64,000 nt of DNA from Oncomelania hupensis (GCA_036898135.1 CM072515.1:51993034-52057033); one strand, 5' to 3'. Shown: positions 25,490 to 38,288, counted from the stretch's first letter. A program made the numbers and translations. Notes: a model not told the origin generated them from the letters alone.

Positions 25490-26303
25490 CGACACATAGC
25501 AAGCTCTTACCCCCCTTATCCATGCCCACCCCATTTCCCCCAAATATGAATACGATAGTATTTTCAGAGTGTGTCAGGAACTTGGGGGTGTTGTTCGATT
25601 CTTCCTTGTCAATGAAAGAACAAGCTTCTAAAGTATGTCAACTAGCTAACTATGAGCTACGTAGAATTTCAGGCATCCGTTGGTACCTCACCACTGATGC
25701 AACTAAGACTCTTGTAGTCTCTTTCGTGCTCTCGCGATTGCAATATGGAAAAAGTCTACTTGCGGGAGCCCCAAATTCCCTTACAAAGAAACTTCAAAAA
25801 GTTCAAAATTCAGCAGCACGCTTGATTTTAAGGTCACAAAGACGCCAACATATTACCCCCCTTCTCAAAGAACTCTATTGGCTCAAAGTTTCTGCAAGGA
25901 TACAATATAAGGTTGCATGCATGTGCTACAATGCATTATCAAACAACACCCCTCGGTATCTGTCAGACCTCCTCCATATCTACACACCTTCAAGATCTCT
26001 CCGCTCTGGTAATGACACCATGAAACTAAAACCTCAAGCATTTACAAACAAATCATGTGGTGAGAGATCATTTTCTTTTCAAGGACCATTGATATGGAAT
26101 AGCCTCCCAGCCGATGTACGCTATGCGACATCCTATAACTCTTTTAAGAAAAAGTTGAAGACATACCTTTTTACTGCCACATACAATTAAAAGGCGTTTT
26201 TTTTAAATATTGCTGCTATTTTGTGTGTGTGTCTGTGCGGTACACATGATGTGTGTGAGTGTTGTATGTGTGCGATTTGATCTCTGCGAGGGAAAGCGCC
26301 TTA
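25490..26303 (+). pseudogene. CR1-like LINE, intact C-terminal 230 codons and 3' UTR
   Basis: An open frame to 26190 contains 'VFSECVRNLGVLFDSSLSMK', 'LANYELRRISGIRWYLT', 'VVSFVLSRLQYGKSLLAGAP', 'LLKELYWLKVSARIQYKVAC', 'LLHIYTPSRSLRSG' and 'RSFSFQGPLIWNSLPADVRY', ending 'FKKKLKTYLFTATYN'. It is a different subfamily from the element at 17.2 kb but has the same domain order. No RT catalytic block remains, so it is a 5'-truncated copy, but the part present has no stops and is therefore fairly recent. The 3' UTR ends GAAAGCGCCTTATAAATAAA, running into (AAAT)n. Confidence 0.88.

Positions 26304-26346
<43 letters not shown>
26304..26346. repeat. (AAAT)n LINE tail
   Basis: AAAT units continuing from the LINE 3' terminus. 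Confidence 0.95.
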
Positions 26347-27059
26347 AAAATAAATTTAAAAAATACAAATTTACACTGTCCGGAAAACAACTTTAGAAAT
26401 AGCCCACAGACAATTATAACACAAGCTGACATTCGCCTAAAGCCGTGATCCTTTAATGTTAAGATAAGTTATTTCCGCAATACACTGCACACCTATTATA
26501 ATTCGAGCAGCAGGAAGCGGAAAGCGAAGCACCCGTTTGGTCAGCGGAATGCAGCGATGTGATGAAGCAAGTTCACAACGCTACGCTTGAGAAAATACGC
26601 ATGTTGTAGCTTGATGATCTTCGTTATTTTGTGTTTCGATGAATAACTTGTCTTGATCTCACAATCTAACGACACCCGACATTACATATTTACATGTAAG
26701 ACCCGTTCTCTATGAAGATGGACAAATCTCCTGGTTCGACTTTATATGTTTTTCATCACCACGGCAAAATCGCTTTCAAAAATGACAGCTACTCTTACAA
26801 GGCTACGTATTCATATGGCGGAAACGACAGCAAGCGAAGCGCCCATGAAATTACTGCCATGTCGCACTGAGAGTGTTCTTTGGATCGTAACCTTATAAAT
26901 AACAAAAAATATTTGACAAGTGTTCGTACTCTAATGGCGCCTCGATTCGCCGCGGCACCGTGCGTTTATCCGCTTTATGATGTACAACCTTTTATTATTT
27001 TTTTTAATTATTATTATTTTGACAACTTTATTATCACCGAGGGGAAATTTGGGCACTTT
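26347..27059. other. Unassigned spacer
   Basis: A 52-codon frame (26712-26870, +, starting M-K-M-D-K) is reported as a weak candidate in the findings. GAAGCGCCC-type motifs recur at about 26528, 26835 and 27085. No supported gene. Confidence 0.4.
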
Positions 27060-27245
27060 CATTTTCGAAAGTACAGCAGCCCCAAGTGAAGCGCTTTACC
27101 CAAGGTACATGCTGGGTGTGTTCTCGTCACCGGCACTCACCCGTCTAGGACATGAGCGTCAGGATCTTAAAAGTCCGTTATGATGGAATGCATGCGACAC
27201 AGACTAGACCTCGGTTTATACTCTCATCCTCAACCTTAATACAGC
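27060..27245 (+). repeat. Repeat W, best copy
   Basis: Contains GGCACTCACCCGTCTAGGAC, ATGAGCGTCAGGATCTTAAA, AGTCC and AGACCTCGGTTTATACTCTC. Sister copies are at about 18945-19100 (+) and 40925-41060 (-), with a short piece near 5690. It is an interspersed repeat of unknown class. Confidence 0.65.
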
Positions 27246-27787
27246 ACAAAAACTAAACTCATGCTATATGTGTTTTCAATCATTCTCATTTCGTCCTGTC
27301 CTTGTTTAGATCCAGGCCACTCTCAAATTATAGGCTTACAGTGATCTCCGATATGCTATCCCGGTGTAACAGGCCGGAATATACCCCTGGCTACTGTATA
27401 CCCTGGGTATTCACAACTTTCCGGCACCTCTCATAAAAACTCGTGGGTATCGCCATTATAAATTAAAACGAGGTTATATGAAACCAAGTTCCGGTTTGGC
27501 TTGTTTTGCTTTTTATCAAAGCTTGATGCGTGACTTTTAAATATGGCAAATTGCCGAAAACGACGATTGTTAGAGCCAGAAAACGAGTGGGATAAGTATA
27601 AAAACGGTGGAGGAAGTACATGCTCAGTGAAAGAATGCAAAAAACAATCGTAGAGGCCTGTATTTGTGGCGACTTCGGAGGTGCGTCGATCATCGACAGA
27701 AAGTGAAACAGGACCTGAAAACTCTTGTAGTTTTCCATAGCTTCGCCGTCGCAACCTTCACAAAACACGAAGTAACTGACTATGTTA

Positions 27788-28000
27788 GGCTAGCGTTGTG
27801 GCCAAGTGGGCTAAGGCGGGACTAACTTGCCTTGTCCACAAACCAGAAACCAATGGCGCCTGACAGGTGTGGGTTCGGGCCAGCATCTGGGCGTTATGTT
27901 TTTTCCGAATATTTTTCAAAAATTCACAAATAATGTTAGGTAGGTAGGGTTTAGGCGCGCCACTGGCGATAGAAAGGGATAATAAACTGCAGCAAAAAAA
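27788..28000 (+). mobile_element. SINE-beta copy 2, internally deleted, nested
   Basis: Begins AGCGTTGTGGCCAAGTGGGC with B box GGTTCGGGCC, continues GGGCGTTATGTT, then jumps over the CTCCGG body to GGTTTAGGCGCGCCACTGGC and GATAGAAAGGGATAATAAAC with an A-rich tail. It lies inside the CCGGTGTA element, so it is the younger of the two. Confidence 0.85.
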
Positions 28001-28423
28001 ATAAAAATATGTGAGGGTACGATACAGGTGGCCAGTGACACATGTTATTATTCTTGAATATTTGGAAATAACTCACTAATATAAAACACGCGGAGAAAAA
28101 AAAAACGGAAGTATTTTTCATAGAGGGGATTCCCGTTGGTGCATAGGATAGCAGAAAAGTGTGAATAATGTAGCCTAGGCGGGTTTAACCCCCTGGGTAT
28201 AGATCAGCCTAGGCCAGGTCATACCCCTCGCGCCCGGAATATACCCCCACCTAAAGAGATTTCACTCATGGGTTTGTTGTACATGACCGTTTGCGTGACC
28301 AACTCTCAGGTAACAGCCTTTTGCTTGCGTGTAAAAATAAAAGAAAAAATAACACCTGAGTGAACTCAGCTAACAGCCTTTATCATGCGTGTAAAAAAGA
28401 AAAAAAAACTTAAAAAGACCCTA

Positions 28424-28564
<141 letters not shown>

Positions 28565-28798
28565 GAGTGCATCAGAACAATTACAACACATAAATTAAAG
28601 AGTAACGTGAAGAATAAGGTCTTCCGTAGTGGGGGGGGGGGTTATAATGGGCAGGAGAAGGTTAAACGAGCCTAGGCCAGATAATACCCAGGGGTATAGT
28701 CTGGGCTAGGCCAGTTTATACGGGGGCATAGTCTGGGCTAGGCCAGTTTATACCCTGGGTATACTGGAGGCGGGGTATAATCTGGCCTGCTACACCGG

Positions 28799-29486
28799 AA
28801 ACCACACACACCAGGAAAACTGCGATTAAAAAAAGAAGAAAAAAAAGTAGCCAAATCTGCTTTAAAAAACAGGACTAGTCTTTGAAGACCCCTTAAGTAA
28901 TTCCTATCTACTTACCCCATATCCTCTTCTCCACTCATCCCTAGAGATGATGTTCTATTCACCCACCCACCTCTCTCCCCTTCCCCCTTCTTTCTCTCTC
29001 CCCCCCTCTCTCTCTCATTCACTCTCTCTTTCGCCTATCTTGTTTTTCTCCTTCTTATAAGCGAATACCCATCACAAGACATATTTTAAACAACTGTTTC
29101 CAATCTTCCAACGCCGGCAGCCATTTCAGTACATTCAAACAGACTAGAAGATGCTGGGTTAAGGTCGATAATATCCCCCAGTATATCAAGTTTTGAAGTC
29201 GGCAAGGACCTGAGGGGTTTACGGGTGGGGAGGAGAGGCGGAATGGACTGAGAGGTTTGGGATTTGGGGTGGAAGGCGGAAGGGTAGGAGAGGGCTTGAT
29301 GTGGGTGAGTGAAGAGGTGGACTGGAAGAGGAGACAGCGACAGAGGGTGATTTCCCTCTATTTTACAAGCCACAAAACGGATATACACTTTTTTAACGTT
29401 GGTCTTTGACTTCAATACAATCTTGATGTAGTGTTTAATACTCGTTTAGAACCACGCTGACTTTGAATACTAGTTATTTGTAATAG
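28799..29486. other. Unassigned spacer
   Basis: Pyrimidine-rich on the + strand at 28920-29050. A 109-codon - strand frame (29086-29415) is not recognised. Confidence 0.45.
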
Positions 29487-29587
29487 AAGAAGAAGAAGAA
29501 GAAGAAGAAGAAGAAGAAGAAGAAGAAGAAGAAGAAGAAGAAGAAGAAGAAGAAGAAGAAGAAGAAGAAGAAGAAGAAGAAGAAGAA
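29487..29587. repeat. (GAA)n microsatellite, about 100 bp
   Basis: Pure GAA units; the poly-Leu frame on the - strand is an artefact of it. Confidence 0.97.
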
Positions 29588-29639
29588 GGGCAAAGCCCAT
29601 ATGATTCACATGCTCCTTATTGAACACGCAATATTTAAC

Positions 29640-30460
29640 ATAAAAATGAATGCCCTCCCCCCTTACCCCCCCCCCCCCAAAAAAAAAGGAAATGGTGACA
29701 TTAAATGGCAAAGTAATACCGACTTCGATTTTTCTATGCTCTTGGCTCCAAATACACTCATGAACTATCAAATAACCTACAGCGAAAGTTGTATTATGCC
29801 AAAAAACGGTGACTTTGAAATGATCTTGATCTCCAGTGACATTGACCTTGGGATGACCTTGACCCTCACTTGATCTTTCTTGCATGCCTGATCAAATAAT
29901 CCAATGCTGTTGCATACTAAGGGTTAAATAAACAGCCATTCCACTGCACGATGACCCTTTTTATTTTTGTGCAAGGACTAAAATGACACTGACCTTCAAA
30001 ATCAAGGCAAAACCGGAACATATATAAAAGATCAATCTATCACCTCTAAAAACAACAAGTTTGGACTTTATATCTCTTATAGTTTAGGGTCAAGGTCACT
30101 TCAAAGTACATAAACAAACCGACTTTGGACAGCTCCAGTAACCTTGAACTTGGAATGAGGTTGACCAAATTTCCATAGAATGTGTGTTTCATTGATATCA
30201 AAGAATCATAAGTTCAATATTAAGAACCTAGAAAAAAAGTGAAATTTTGTGAAACATTGTCTTTTGTTTTACTAACAATTGACGACCCTTAACCTTGAAG
30301 TGAAGTCATTCATTTCACTGAACATTTATGAGGTCTTCTGGGTATATACAATCTTACCAAGTTTGGTTGTGATAGTTGAAATAGGCTGAGTACTTTGCCA
30401 CTTTAAAGTTTTTGCACAGACGGTGGAAGGCGGACAGACAGACGGACGGACATTTTTTCG
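29640..30460. repeat. Interspersed repeat rich in TGACCTTG motifs
   Basis: Contains many spaced TGACCTTG/TGACCCT motifs in both orientations (GTGACATTGACCTTGGGATG, GACCTTGACCCTCAC, CAAGGTCACTTC, CCTTGAACTTGG). It ends with ACCAAGTTTGGTTGTGATAG and a GACAGACAGACGGACGGAC tract, a terminus seen in common molluscan repeats. The apparent - strand frame 29412-29885 is antisense to it. Confidence 0.6.
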
Positions 30461-30903
30461 ATATCATTTTTGACCGTTTAGGTCTTATTTTGCAAAATTC
30501 TGGATTCTTTTTAGGGGTTGGGGGTGGAGGGGAGATGGAGAGGGGTGAGTACACAGACTCACATTTGAGTAAAAAAAAACATCCACTGCCATCGAGCCAC
30601 TTGGATGGAATCTTAATATAGTATATTATATAAGCTCACTTGGAGAACGCGGATACCTAGTATATGATAATATTTATTTTTTCAGTCATAAAACAGAGAG
30701 AAAACTAGACTAGATAAATAAAAAAAATAAGGCAAGGTCGATTTCATTTAGATGGGTAACCAAAATGGTGAAAAACACGTTACCATTTGTTGGTATCACA
30801 AATGGTACTAGCTATCTTCAGGAACGCAAGATCGATTTAATTAGAGCAAACACACACACACACACACACACACATGCACCTTTGAAATTACTGTCTTATA
30901 CCC

Positions 30904-31015
30904 TGTACCGTACAGAAAAGCATACGACGTCACCCCATAGTTCCATGTACCGTACAGAAAAGCATACGACGTCACCCCATAGTTCCATGTACCGTACAGA
31001 AAAGCATACGACGTC
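30904..31015. repeat. 42-bp minisatellite, 2.7 copies
   Basis: The unit begins TGTACCGTACAGAAAAGCAT and ends CCCCATAGTTCCA. Copies start at 30904, 30946 and 30988 and are essentially identical, indicating recent duplication. The unit is a multiple of three, so a 14-residue repeat appears in one frame; there is no sign that it is translated. Confidence 0.93.
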
Positions 31016-31164
31016 TACTATGCCTATAATGGTTATACATATTAGTCCTTTTGTACAAAGTTGACATTTTTTCTGACAAGAAAAAGGTTTTAAGTCTGCA
31101 AAGTAAATTTTCTTAAGGTAAAAGGTCATATACTAGGTATTCTGAGAACAGAGGACGTATTTAC

Positions 31165-31970
<806 letters not shown>

Positions 31971-31984
31971 GTCTATACTGTAAC

Positions 31985-33020
31985 ACTTAAGCTGCCTTGG
32001 TTAGACTATGTGCAATCTCTGTTAAATAATTTCGGTTTTTCATATATATGGACCAATGACTGTAATTATTCTTTAACTCAATTTAAGACGCTTGTCAAAC
32101 GACGTTTGAGAGACTTTTTTTTTTTGCAATCGTGGCTGCAGGAGATCCACGATAAAAATATTTGCATTATCTATTTTCTGTTTAAAGAAAGTCTTTGCTT
32201 AGGAAAATAATATTTCTATAATCTATCTCCGACGCTGCGCAGAAATTTGTTGAAATGTAGTTCTATCTCCGACGCTGCGCAGAAATGTGTTCATATTTAG
32301 GCTTAAATGTCATAAACTCTCAATTCAGTCCCAGAGATATACTGACCTACCCAGAACAGATTGTTGTCCCATTTGTGATCTAAATGAGCTAGGTTACGAA
32401 TGTCACCATCTATTTAATTGTACGTAACCCTTACTAAAATATAGCAGGATTTCTCTTTTGCCAAGGCGCCTTACATATCATCCTAATGTATTTAAATTCA
32501 ATCAACTAATGAATTCGAAGTCAAATAAAATACTGATGAACTTGAGCCGTTATATTAGTAATGTGATGTCATTATTTAAGTAACATTTAGCGCAATGGTT
32601 CTGTTATTTATTTATTTATTTTTCTTCTGCTACAGACCTGTCGGGTATGTGTTTAAGTGCGGTCCTGCTCATACGTAAGTGATCTCGTCTTGTGTAATGA
32701 TCTATGTTCATTTTTTTCTGGATGAATTCTGTTATGTCAGTCGTAATTATGTATGCATACATATTCAAATTTGGTTGTTTCTTGTGATAATTTTTCATTT
32801 TGGACACGATTTATAATATTCTACAACATATGCTTTGTTTGTGTGCTACAAGTTTTCTAAATGTGTTGCCTTGAATGTTTGAGGTGGCATTAACTGTTTG
32901 TGTTTATTGTGCTTTTGAAATTATCTTCCCATTCCCCTTGTCGGCTAAAAATCCCCTTTGGGCTGAGAGCCTGAATAAACCTTTGAAATCTTGTAAACCT
33001 ATCTCCGTGTTTACCAAGCG
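31985..33020 (+). pseudogene. LINE ORF2 C-terminus with Cys/His motif and 3' UTR
   Basis: Frames join to read 'LDYVQSLLNNFGFSYIW', 'TLVKRRLRDFF' and 'LQSWLQEIHDK', then 'LPRTDCCPICDLNELGYECH' followed by H-L-F-N-C (about 32346-32420). This C-C-x2-C...H-H...C pattern sits at the C-terminus of a common molluscan LINE group. The ORF ends 'LSRYISNVMSLFK' with a stop at about 32582, and a UTR extends to AATAAACCTTTGAAATCTTG near 32990. A 40-bp tandem duplication (CTATCTCCGACGCTGCGCAG at 32223 and 32263) and a T10 run disrupt the frame. Confidence 0.7.
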
Positions 33021-34261
33021 CGGGTCTAGGAAGTGTCAGATACTCTGTGTGGAACGCACTGCCCTACAAGTAAACAGGTTACAGGGATCAACGTTTTACA
33101 AGGCCAGGATAAAATAGAGTTCGTTTTTTTTCTTCTAAATCTATGTCTTGTTAATTTTAAAGTTCAAATACCATGTACATTGCACTTTAAAAAAAAAGAC
33201 CATTACGTAGCCCAACTTTCTGAAGGACGAACAGGAATTCGTTTTCTTTCTTTCAGCGCAACACATGCCGTTTTTAGTTTGAGATTATGTACGCTGTCCT
33301 TTTTAATTAAGGCCTTAAACGTTTTCTTGCCATAGAACTTGATACCAAAAGACCAGTACACATCCAGACATCACTTCTGTTTTACTACAAGGTAGGAGAT
33401 ATTTCAGCTGTCATACAGCGGTGGATTCAAAGGTGCACAAAGACATCTAATGGCCTACAGTAAGAGACACGTGCACTAGACTCTATAATGCAAGTCGGTC
33501 TAAGATAGGCAGACTCCAGAAATGTGTGTTGTATTTTTTTATGGACGAAAACGCCATACCTTTTTTTCCTACTTTCTTTCATTTCTCCGTCCCCCTTTCT
33601 ATAATTTCAATTTTTCCTCCTTCCAACGAGGAAACGTTTGCATTTCATTTCTTTTCTTTTTTTACATGTACACTTTTTAGTTTGAATTCTTTTTTTTATC
33701 CCCGTCAACATGACCCACCTCTCAAAAAATTTAAATTAAAAAATTAACAAACAAACAAAACCAACACACACACAAACACACAAAACAACGAAAAAAAAAA
33801 TCCAACATAGAGCATCACTGGTGTAACGGAAAGAGCTAACATTGTCAATTCAGGTCGATCGTTTAATACCGACGTCGACGAAGGCTGTCTTTATCTCCGA
33901 ATCCAATTTCCGCAGCGTTTTTTTATATTTATGATCTGTAATTACCAAGACCACAATTATTAACAAGCTACTACCATTATTACGCCGACCCACAGTATTT
34001 TCATATAAGCCGTGAAACAATAAGACATACATTCCATCGATCCACCACTACCATTCCCAAATAGTTCAAGATGAGATATAGAATACTTACAAGACCTTTT
34101 TTAAAACCCGATTTATGCTAAGATCCCGCTCTCTCCTTCCCACACATATATTAAACCCATCATGTTCATCCAACAACTTCCCATTCCCAAAAATTTTGCT
34201 CATGATGATGTTGTTATTGTTGTTGTTGTTGTTGTTTGTTGTCGTCCTTGTTTGTAATAAT
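33021..34261. other. Unassigned spacer
   Basis: AT-rich with short poly-T and CAAA tracts (33740-33790). No exon recognised. Confidence 0.45.
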
Positions 34262-34350
34262 GATGGCTCTTTCAGCGAAGTTGTGGTCTTGATTTTTTGG
34301 TCCTGATTTGCCTCGGAAGAGTCCGTTGGACCTAAAGCAATAACCATGTA
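34262..34350 (+). mobile_element. Repeat X copy 2, 3' end only, (ATGTA)n tail
   Basis: GGTCCTGATTTGCCTCGGAA, GAGTCCGTTGGACCTAAAGC and AATAACCATGTAATGTAATG: the 3' 80 bases of repeat X in + orientation with an ATGTA tail. Confidence 0.8.
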
Positions 34351-34372
34351 ATGTAATGTAATAATGATGGCA

Positions 34373-34392
34373 ACGATGATGATGACGATGAC

Positions 34393-34431
<39 letters not shown>

Positions 34432-34462
34432 AATGATGATGGTGGTGGTTGTGGTGGTGATT
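34373..34462. repeat. (GAT)n and (GGT)n microsatellite
   Basis: GAT units at about 34375-34440 with a GGTGGT end, immediately after the repeat X tail. Confidence 0.93.
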
Positions 34463-34694
34463 CCCATCCGCTTTTGTTTATCTTTGAAATCCTGTAAAAT
34501 GTTATCAATAAAACATCCTCACTCGCCAAACCATTATTTGAGCTATGTTCTCTGAAGTCGTATTTTTTTAATACGCGAAATATAATAATAATGACAAAGC
34601 CATTGAAATGTAGTTCCAAACACTCACATACATAATCGAAAACTAAGCATTGTCCACAAACATGTTAATTCTCTTGCTTTACATCGTTGTGACT
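34463..34694. other. Unassigned spacer
   Basis: Nothing recognised. Confidence 0.4.
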
Positions 34695-34905
34695 CGGCTT
34701 GATCCTAATAGTCTGTCCTAACTTAAGGTTTCTGGAAGGTTCGTGGCGGTTCAAAAACGTTTTTCTTGGAAATTCTCAGATCTCAAACCTAAGTTCGTAC
34801 GCCTTTTTTTTTGGTCAAAAAGGTTCACCAACCTAGGTTCGGGATCTAAGAATCTCGACAAAAACGTTTTTGAGCCTCCACAAACCTTCCCATTAAGACA
34901 AGCCA
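34695..34905. repeat. Foldback repeat with AAAACGTTTT core, copy 1
   Basis: The left arm (GGAAGGTTCGTGGCGGTTCA, AAAACGTTTTTC..., ATCTCAAACCTAAGTTC) and the right arm read on the - strand (GGAAGGTTTGTGGAGGCTCA, AAAACGTTTTTGTCGAG, ATCCCGAACCTAGGTTG) are about 80% similar over some 75 bp, joined by a T-rich centre. A related single arm is at 54.33 kb. Confidence 0.8.
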
Positions 34906-35070
34906 CAAAGAAAGCAAAAGGACAACGTGGAATTGGTCACTATTTGACTAACTTCAAGCACAACAACAACAACCAACCAACCAACAAACAAACATGCAAC
35001 ACGTGCTCAAACCATATTTAAACACAGCGCAAAAGGAGTTTAGAAAATGGTGAATCACAATGACCTTTAG

Positions 35071-35250
35071 GCAGGGATAGCTCAGTCGTCAGAGCGCTCG
35101 ACTTGTGTACGCGCGTCTCGGGCGACGTGGGTTCGAATCCTGACTCCTGCAAACTATTTTGTGATTGCTGGATAGTAGTGGCCAGCGCTTTGAGAAGCTC
35201 TCTGAGCTTATAAGTGCGCTATCTAAGAGAAATCTCTTTCTTTTCTTTTT
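35071..35250 (+). mobile_element. tRNA-derived SINE
   Basis: The head GCAGGGATAGCTCAGTCGTC (A box) and GTGGGTTCGAATCCTGACTC (B box) fold tRNA-like, with six of seven acceptor pairs (GCAGGGA against TCCTGC). The 3' body (GCCAGCGCTTTGAGAAGCTC, then AAGTGCGCTATCTAAGAGAA) and a TTTC-rich tail mark it as a SINE rather than a tRNA gene. Confidence 0.75.
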
Positions 35251-35584
35251 TCTTTCCCTTTGAGAAAGTACAATTACCAATGATCCAACATAATTAGCAG
35301 TACGTTAAAGTATCCGCGAAGTAAATAAAAGGAATTTCGGTTCACTTAATCTTGAGAGAAGGCAAAACGTGTGTCATGAACAAAACAGTGCAATTCGGAA
35401 TTCGGAGCGACGGACCGACAATCGGACTGGTACTGAAGGATGGCCCATGATTTGAAGTAAACCTGTATAGCAAAACTCAACATCGCTTTAGCCGCTTTGG
35501 AGGTATTGGGCAAAACGTGTTTACCAAACAACAGACTTTAGTGATCGTGACTTTCGCTGTAGAGTACATAGGATGGCGCGCCAG
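35251..35584. other. Unassigned spacer
   Basis: Nothing recognised. Confidence 0.4.
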
Positions 35585-36175
35585 GCATTACATTACATTA
35601 CATTATTATTGCTTTAGGTCCAGCGGACTCTTCCGAGCCAAATCAGAACCGGACAACCCCCGATCCCATAAAAGATCTGCTGAAACAACCCTAGTGGTAA
35701 AACCGAAAGCTCTCCACCAGCCAGTCACTTTACAATAAAGACATCCCACGCAGGGGACGGCTGAGGCTTCACCCCAACTTATCGAAACCCCGTTTACAAA
35801 AACAAAATAGAATACAAACATCTTTATAAATTATCAACAAAACATAAATACATATAAAATGCCTACATTGCTACATAATAACATCATAGGAAGCCCTAGT
35901 GACCACCTGGCAGAAAGCGTCCAATATTCCCAAGCTGATCCAAAAGACCTCATACACAAATAAGGAGTCTTGTCCCGGAAGAGTTTTGAAGAAAAAAGGT
36001 AGGAGACTGGGCTAGCGAAGAAGACGATAGTATAGCAGATTGATAGAACAGAGCAGGAATGAGAAAGAGCAAATGAGAAAGACAGCGACAGTGGGAATTT
36101 AAAGCACTAAATTTCCAGAAAGTGGGGATACTATTTATACTGAAACCCCCGGCACCCCAACGGGGGTCCGCGCGC
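35585..36175 (-). mobile_element. Repeat X copy 3, longest, (TAATG)n tail
   Basis: On the - strand the 3' end is GGCTCGGAAGAGTCCGCTGG then ACCTAAAGCAATAATAATG, with TAATG repeats at 35587-35605. Toward the 5' side two small inverted repeats are shared with the 48.6 kb copy: GGAATTTA...TAAATTTCC and CCCCGGCACCCCAACGGGGG. Confidence 0.8.
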
Positions 36176-37138
36176 CAGGAAGGCCACTAACCTAGGAAAT
36201 GTTCCCCTGATATTTGGTAAACTTCCGTACAGAGGTTCTTGACGTTTGGCGTCCAACGGACCGACAGACCAAACAAACGACAGTCAGACAGGCCGACATT
36301 TGGCTCGTTCTCAACCTCTCCCTACTCTCCCCCCCCTCTCTCCCTCTCTTCTTTGTCTGTCTCTATCTCTCTCTGTCTCTATTTCTCGTCCCCCCCCTCC
36401 TCCTTTTTCATCCACAACGATTTGAAAGTAATCCCAGAAAAGTCTGGAAAAACAAAAAAAAATTTTGCTAACTCTGTTTTGTAACCTCTCCTTGACAAGC
36501 CATTTTCATTTAGCTCCTATCAGACGCTTTTTTTTATTCGCGCGCCATCTTAAAATATGGTTAAGCCTGACTGAAAAGCAACCAGCTCATCCAAAGTTTC
36601 CATCTCTCTGCTATTTTCTGGTTAGTTCACCAGCGCCCTACCCCCTTCCCCCCCCCTCCCTCTCCAATTCTCCCCATACCCTCCTCGCGCATTTCCACCC
36701 AACTCCTCGCCACCGCACACCCATTTCCAACGTTATATATGTATGAAGAAAATCCAGTCGTCTATAGCCTTACCGATAGAAACTCATCTCATTCAGCAAG
36801 CTATTTTCCCCGCAGCTATTTTTTTTTTATCCGCGTCATCTTGAAACTTCTTTAACCCTCTAGAGCGATGACGGGGTTTTAAAAGATAAGGAAGGTGAAC
36901 CCCAGTCCGTCAGTCTTTGTCACAGTTACGACATAGTTCCGACATCTAATCGCATCCAGCCGGAAAATGTATTGTCCCTTGAGGGTTGTATACAACCGCC
37001 TTTGTGTTCAGCCATAGTCTAGACGTACAGGATTTGTATCCTTTAAAACAAACCTGAAATTGTAACTCACGGTTTAAAGCTTTGGACTGACCGATATGGT
37101 TTGATCTATCCATATCATTAACGTCTTCGTCGTCGTCG
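36176..37138. other. Unassigned spacer
   Basis: About 36206-36300 carries the GACCGACAGACC/CAGACAGGCCGAC end of a repeat like that at 30.4 kb. CT/CCT-rich stretches (36320-36410, 36630-36720) create Ser/Pro-rich frames. No gene seen. Confidence 0.45.
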
Positions 37139-37199
37139 TCACCATCATCATCATTATCATTATCATCATCATCATTATGACCATCATCATCATCATTAC

Positions 37200-37261
<62 letters not shown>
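37139..37261. repeat. (CAT)n microsatellite
   Basis: ATC units with a few ATT/ACC/GTC variants, purest at 37202-37261. The poly-Met frame is an artefact. Confidence 0.95.
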
Positions 37262-37263
<2 letters not shown>

Positions 37264-38071
37264 CTGCGTTGAACTGTGTTCAAGTTATGTTGACTGTTTT
37301 CAATTTATGTTGACTGCGTTGAGATTGTTTGGTTTAAAACCAATCATCAGAGTGTAACTCCACGTTTAAAGCCTTTGAAGTAATTACAGGCTCAAAACGG
37401 TGTTCAAGGCGCCCTGGCTGAAATCAAGCGCTCTGTATAGCGTCCCGGGCAGCTGAATCTGCCCGCGTTTTCTGATCCTGTCACTTGACAATGGCCGGGT
37501 TCCATATCTGGCCGCTGATGCGACACGGAAGTGAAATGGAAGTGGTTGGGGGTAAGAGGTGAAGAGAGGGGGTGAAGAAATAGAGAAACACCGGATAAAG
37601 GGTGATTTCAGTAAGTCGCTGCCTGTGAGACAGATCTTCCGTCATCTATATATATAAATTGCTTAGCCGGAAGTCCTTCTTCGCCTCTACTGTAAAGTTT
37701 GTCCGGTATGGACGCTGATCTGGGCAGGTGCTGGGCGCTGCGGATCGGCCTGCTGTGCGCTCAAAACCCGCGAAATCGTTATAGCAGACATTTCCTTACC
37801 AAACGTTTAACCGTTTCTGAGATAAATAAATAAACAAAATGTCCACAAACTGCATTAGCCTCATTCCGCGCGCTTCTCAACCCGTGTCAAGAACGTGCCG
37901 TTCCGTAATACCGCAAATTTTGTTTTATTTCCATTCAAAACACTTTTGCACTCATGTCACCAATCTTACAAAATTTTGTGTTTAACTAATTAAATTTGAT
38001 TAATTAAAAATCGAATCGAGGTTTCAGCATGTTTTCCCATATAGACCAAAAAATTGATGGTTTTTATATGA
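37262..38071. other. Unassigned spacer
   Basis: A short near-repeat, GTTGAACTGTGTTCAAGTTA and GTTGACTGTTTTCAATTTAT, lies just after the CAT array. No exon recognised. Confidence 0.4.
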
Positions 38072-38145
38072 AACCTTGGTAGCTCACTTAGTAAGACATT
38101 CGCCTACCGTGCAAGCGACCCAAGCTCAAATCTCCCGCGGGCCAT
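38072..38145 (+). mobile_element. Degenerate tRNA-like SINE head
   Basis: CCTTGGTAGCTCACTTAGTA resembles an A box, and AAGCTCAAATCTCCCGCGGG a decayed B box and acceptor. The arms do not pair well enough for a functional tRNA. Confidence 0.5.
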
Positions 38146-38219
38146 ATTTTTTTAATTTTTTTTTTTTTACACTACAATATGGATATTTTTCTTTTTAATT
38201 TAGGCTTTTTACTTTTAAC

Positions 38220-38222
<3 letters not shown>

Positions 38223-38288
<66 letters not shown>

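Noticed and set aside
35071..35150. Possible tRNA gene
   Set aside because: Acceptor pairing is decent but the anticodon arm is poor, and a SINE-type 3' body follows.
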